A program made the position numbers and the translations under genes. From Deltaproteobacteria bacterium (GTDB lineage: Bacteria; Desulfobacterota; Binatia; UBA9968), in contig JACPFE010000034.1 of the NCBI GenBank assembly GCA_016183145.1, forward strand, positions 1-21,274: a DNA stretch of 21,274 nucleotides, given 5' to 3'. How positions within the stretch are numbered: position 1 is the stretch's first letter; the number at the start of each line of letters is the position of its first letter. This document shows, in pieces, positions 20,869-21,274 of this stretch. The notes beneath the pieces are model-generated. The model was given only the letters and a program-made list of their open reading frames with translations, was not told the DNA's origin and ran no database searches.

Positions 20869-21274
20869 ATGTGGGACGATAAATGGACGGGGAAAACCAT
20901 CTGCGCTGCGCTGGACGAGGCGGCGCTAAGATATGGCGACAGAGTCGCCATGGTGTTTCAAAACGGCGCGGTAACCTATAACCAGCTCAAACAGACATCA
21001 GATATTGTCGCCGGCGGCTGCCTCAGTTTAGGCATCGGCAAAGGCGACAAAGTCGCCATCTGGATGGCGGGCTATGCCGAGTGGGCCTACGTGTATTTCG
21101 CATTGGCTCGCATTGGAGCAATCATGGTGCCGATCAACATCCGCTACCGACCCGCAGAAGTCGAGTACGTACTCAACAAATCAAAGGCGTCAGTCCTTGT
21201 CCTCAAAGAAGAGCCCAACAAGAACTACCTCGGTCTGCTCAAGGAATTATGTCCCGGCGTGGGTGAAGTCTCGG
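20869..21274 (+). CDS. AMP-dependent acyl-CoA synthetase/ligase, 5' part
   Basis: ATG at 20869, with TGAGGA 6 nt upstream, opens about 135 codons running off the right edge. The N-terminal pattern fits the ANL superfamily: AALDEAALRYGDRVAMVFQN, VTYNQLKQTSD, LGIGKGDKVAIWMAGYAEWA and YFALARIGAIMVPINIRYRP. The P-loop and adenylation motifs lie beyond the window. Such enzymes activate a carboxylic acid as its AMP ester and then the CoA thioester. Given the upstream MmgE/PrpD and enolase-superfamily genes, it probably activates an organic acid in the same pathway, but the substrate is unknown. Confidence 0.9.
   Translation, partial: MWDDKWTGKTICAALDEAALRYGDRVAMVFQNGAVTYNQLKQTSDIVAGGCLSLGIGKGDKVAIWMAGYAEWAYVYFALARIGAIMVPINIRYRPAEVEYVLNKSKASVLVLKEEPNKNYLGLLKELCPGVGEVS

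Noticed and set aside
1..21274. CRISPR arrays, tRNA or rRNA genes
   Set aside because: No regularly spaced direct repeats and no clover-leaf or rRNA-like stretches were noticed on reading both strands; weak structures could be missed without tools.

Overview
The window looks like part of the chromosome of an uncultivated, GC-rich Gram-negative bacterium. It combines a type II secretion (T2S) operon in the order typical of deltaproteobacterial-like lineages with a cluster of substrate-binding, enolase-superfamily, MmgE/PrpD and acyl-CoA-ligase genes. That mix is common in deep-branching environmental groups such as Desulfobacterota/Binatota, Rokubacteria and Entotheonella-like bacteria. The lineage is inferred from gene style only; no rRNA or tRNA gene was seen.

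Layout from right to left along the minus strand: a small cupin gene (16182-16556), then a nearly complete T2S operon gspE-F-G-H-I-J-K (16158 to 10065), a 337-bp gap holding an inverted REP pair, and gspL-gspM (9727 to 7470). The operon is then interrupted by about 2.7 kb of foreign-looking DNA (about 4750-7425). It resumes with gspC (ends 4023) and a disrupted gspD (4008 to 1075). A gap of about 380 bp with a hairpin, an operator-like dyad and a doubtful small ORF leads to a MoxR-type AAA ATPase (697 to the left edge). Most gsp junctions are ATGA overlaps or nested starts, so the genes are probably translationally coupled.

The interrupting segment carries a 126-bp MITE-like element with perfect 18-bp terminal inverted repeats, a tightly coupled three-gene cassette (a TIGR04255 family protein plus two unrecognised proteins) with its own apparently leaderless promoter, a 41-codon ORF resembling the start of a type I restriction R subunit, and a 36-codon piece of an RHS/YD-repeat protein. 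It reads as an accessory or defence-type islet inserted between gspM and gspC, with a plausible new promoter for gspC at its far edge.

The secretin gene is the oddest locus. It is cut in the N3-domain loop into two ORFs joined by an ATGA overlap, and the second ORF starts with its own signal peptide. That second ORF then has a frame change with an apparent loss of a conserved core block. After the secretin signature the product continues into a coiled coil, a Pro-rich linker and a C-terminal SPOR (peptidoglycan-binding) domain, an unusual addition for GspD.

The right part (16.7-21.3 kb) holds a NMT1/TauA-like ABC substrate-binding protein (+), a mandelate racemase/muconate lactonizing-type enzyme (-), an MmgE/PrpD family protein (+) and the start of an AMP-dependent acyl-CoA ligase (+). 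Together they suggest uptake and breakdown of an organic acid. A 151-bp imperfect fold-back element lies upstream of the MmgE/PrpD gene.
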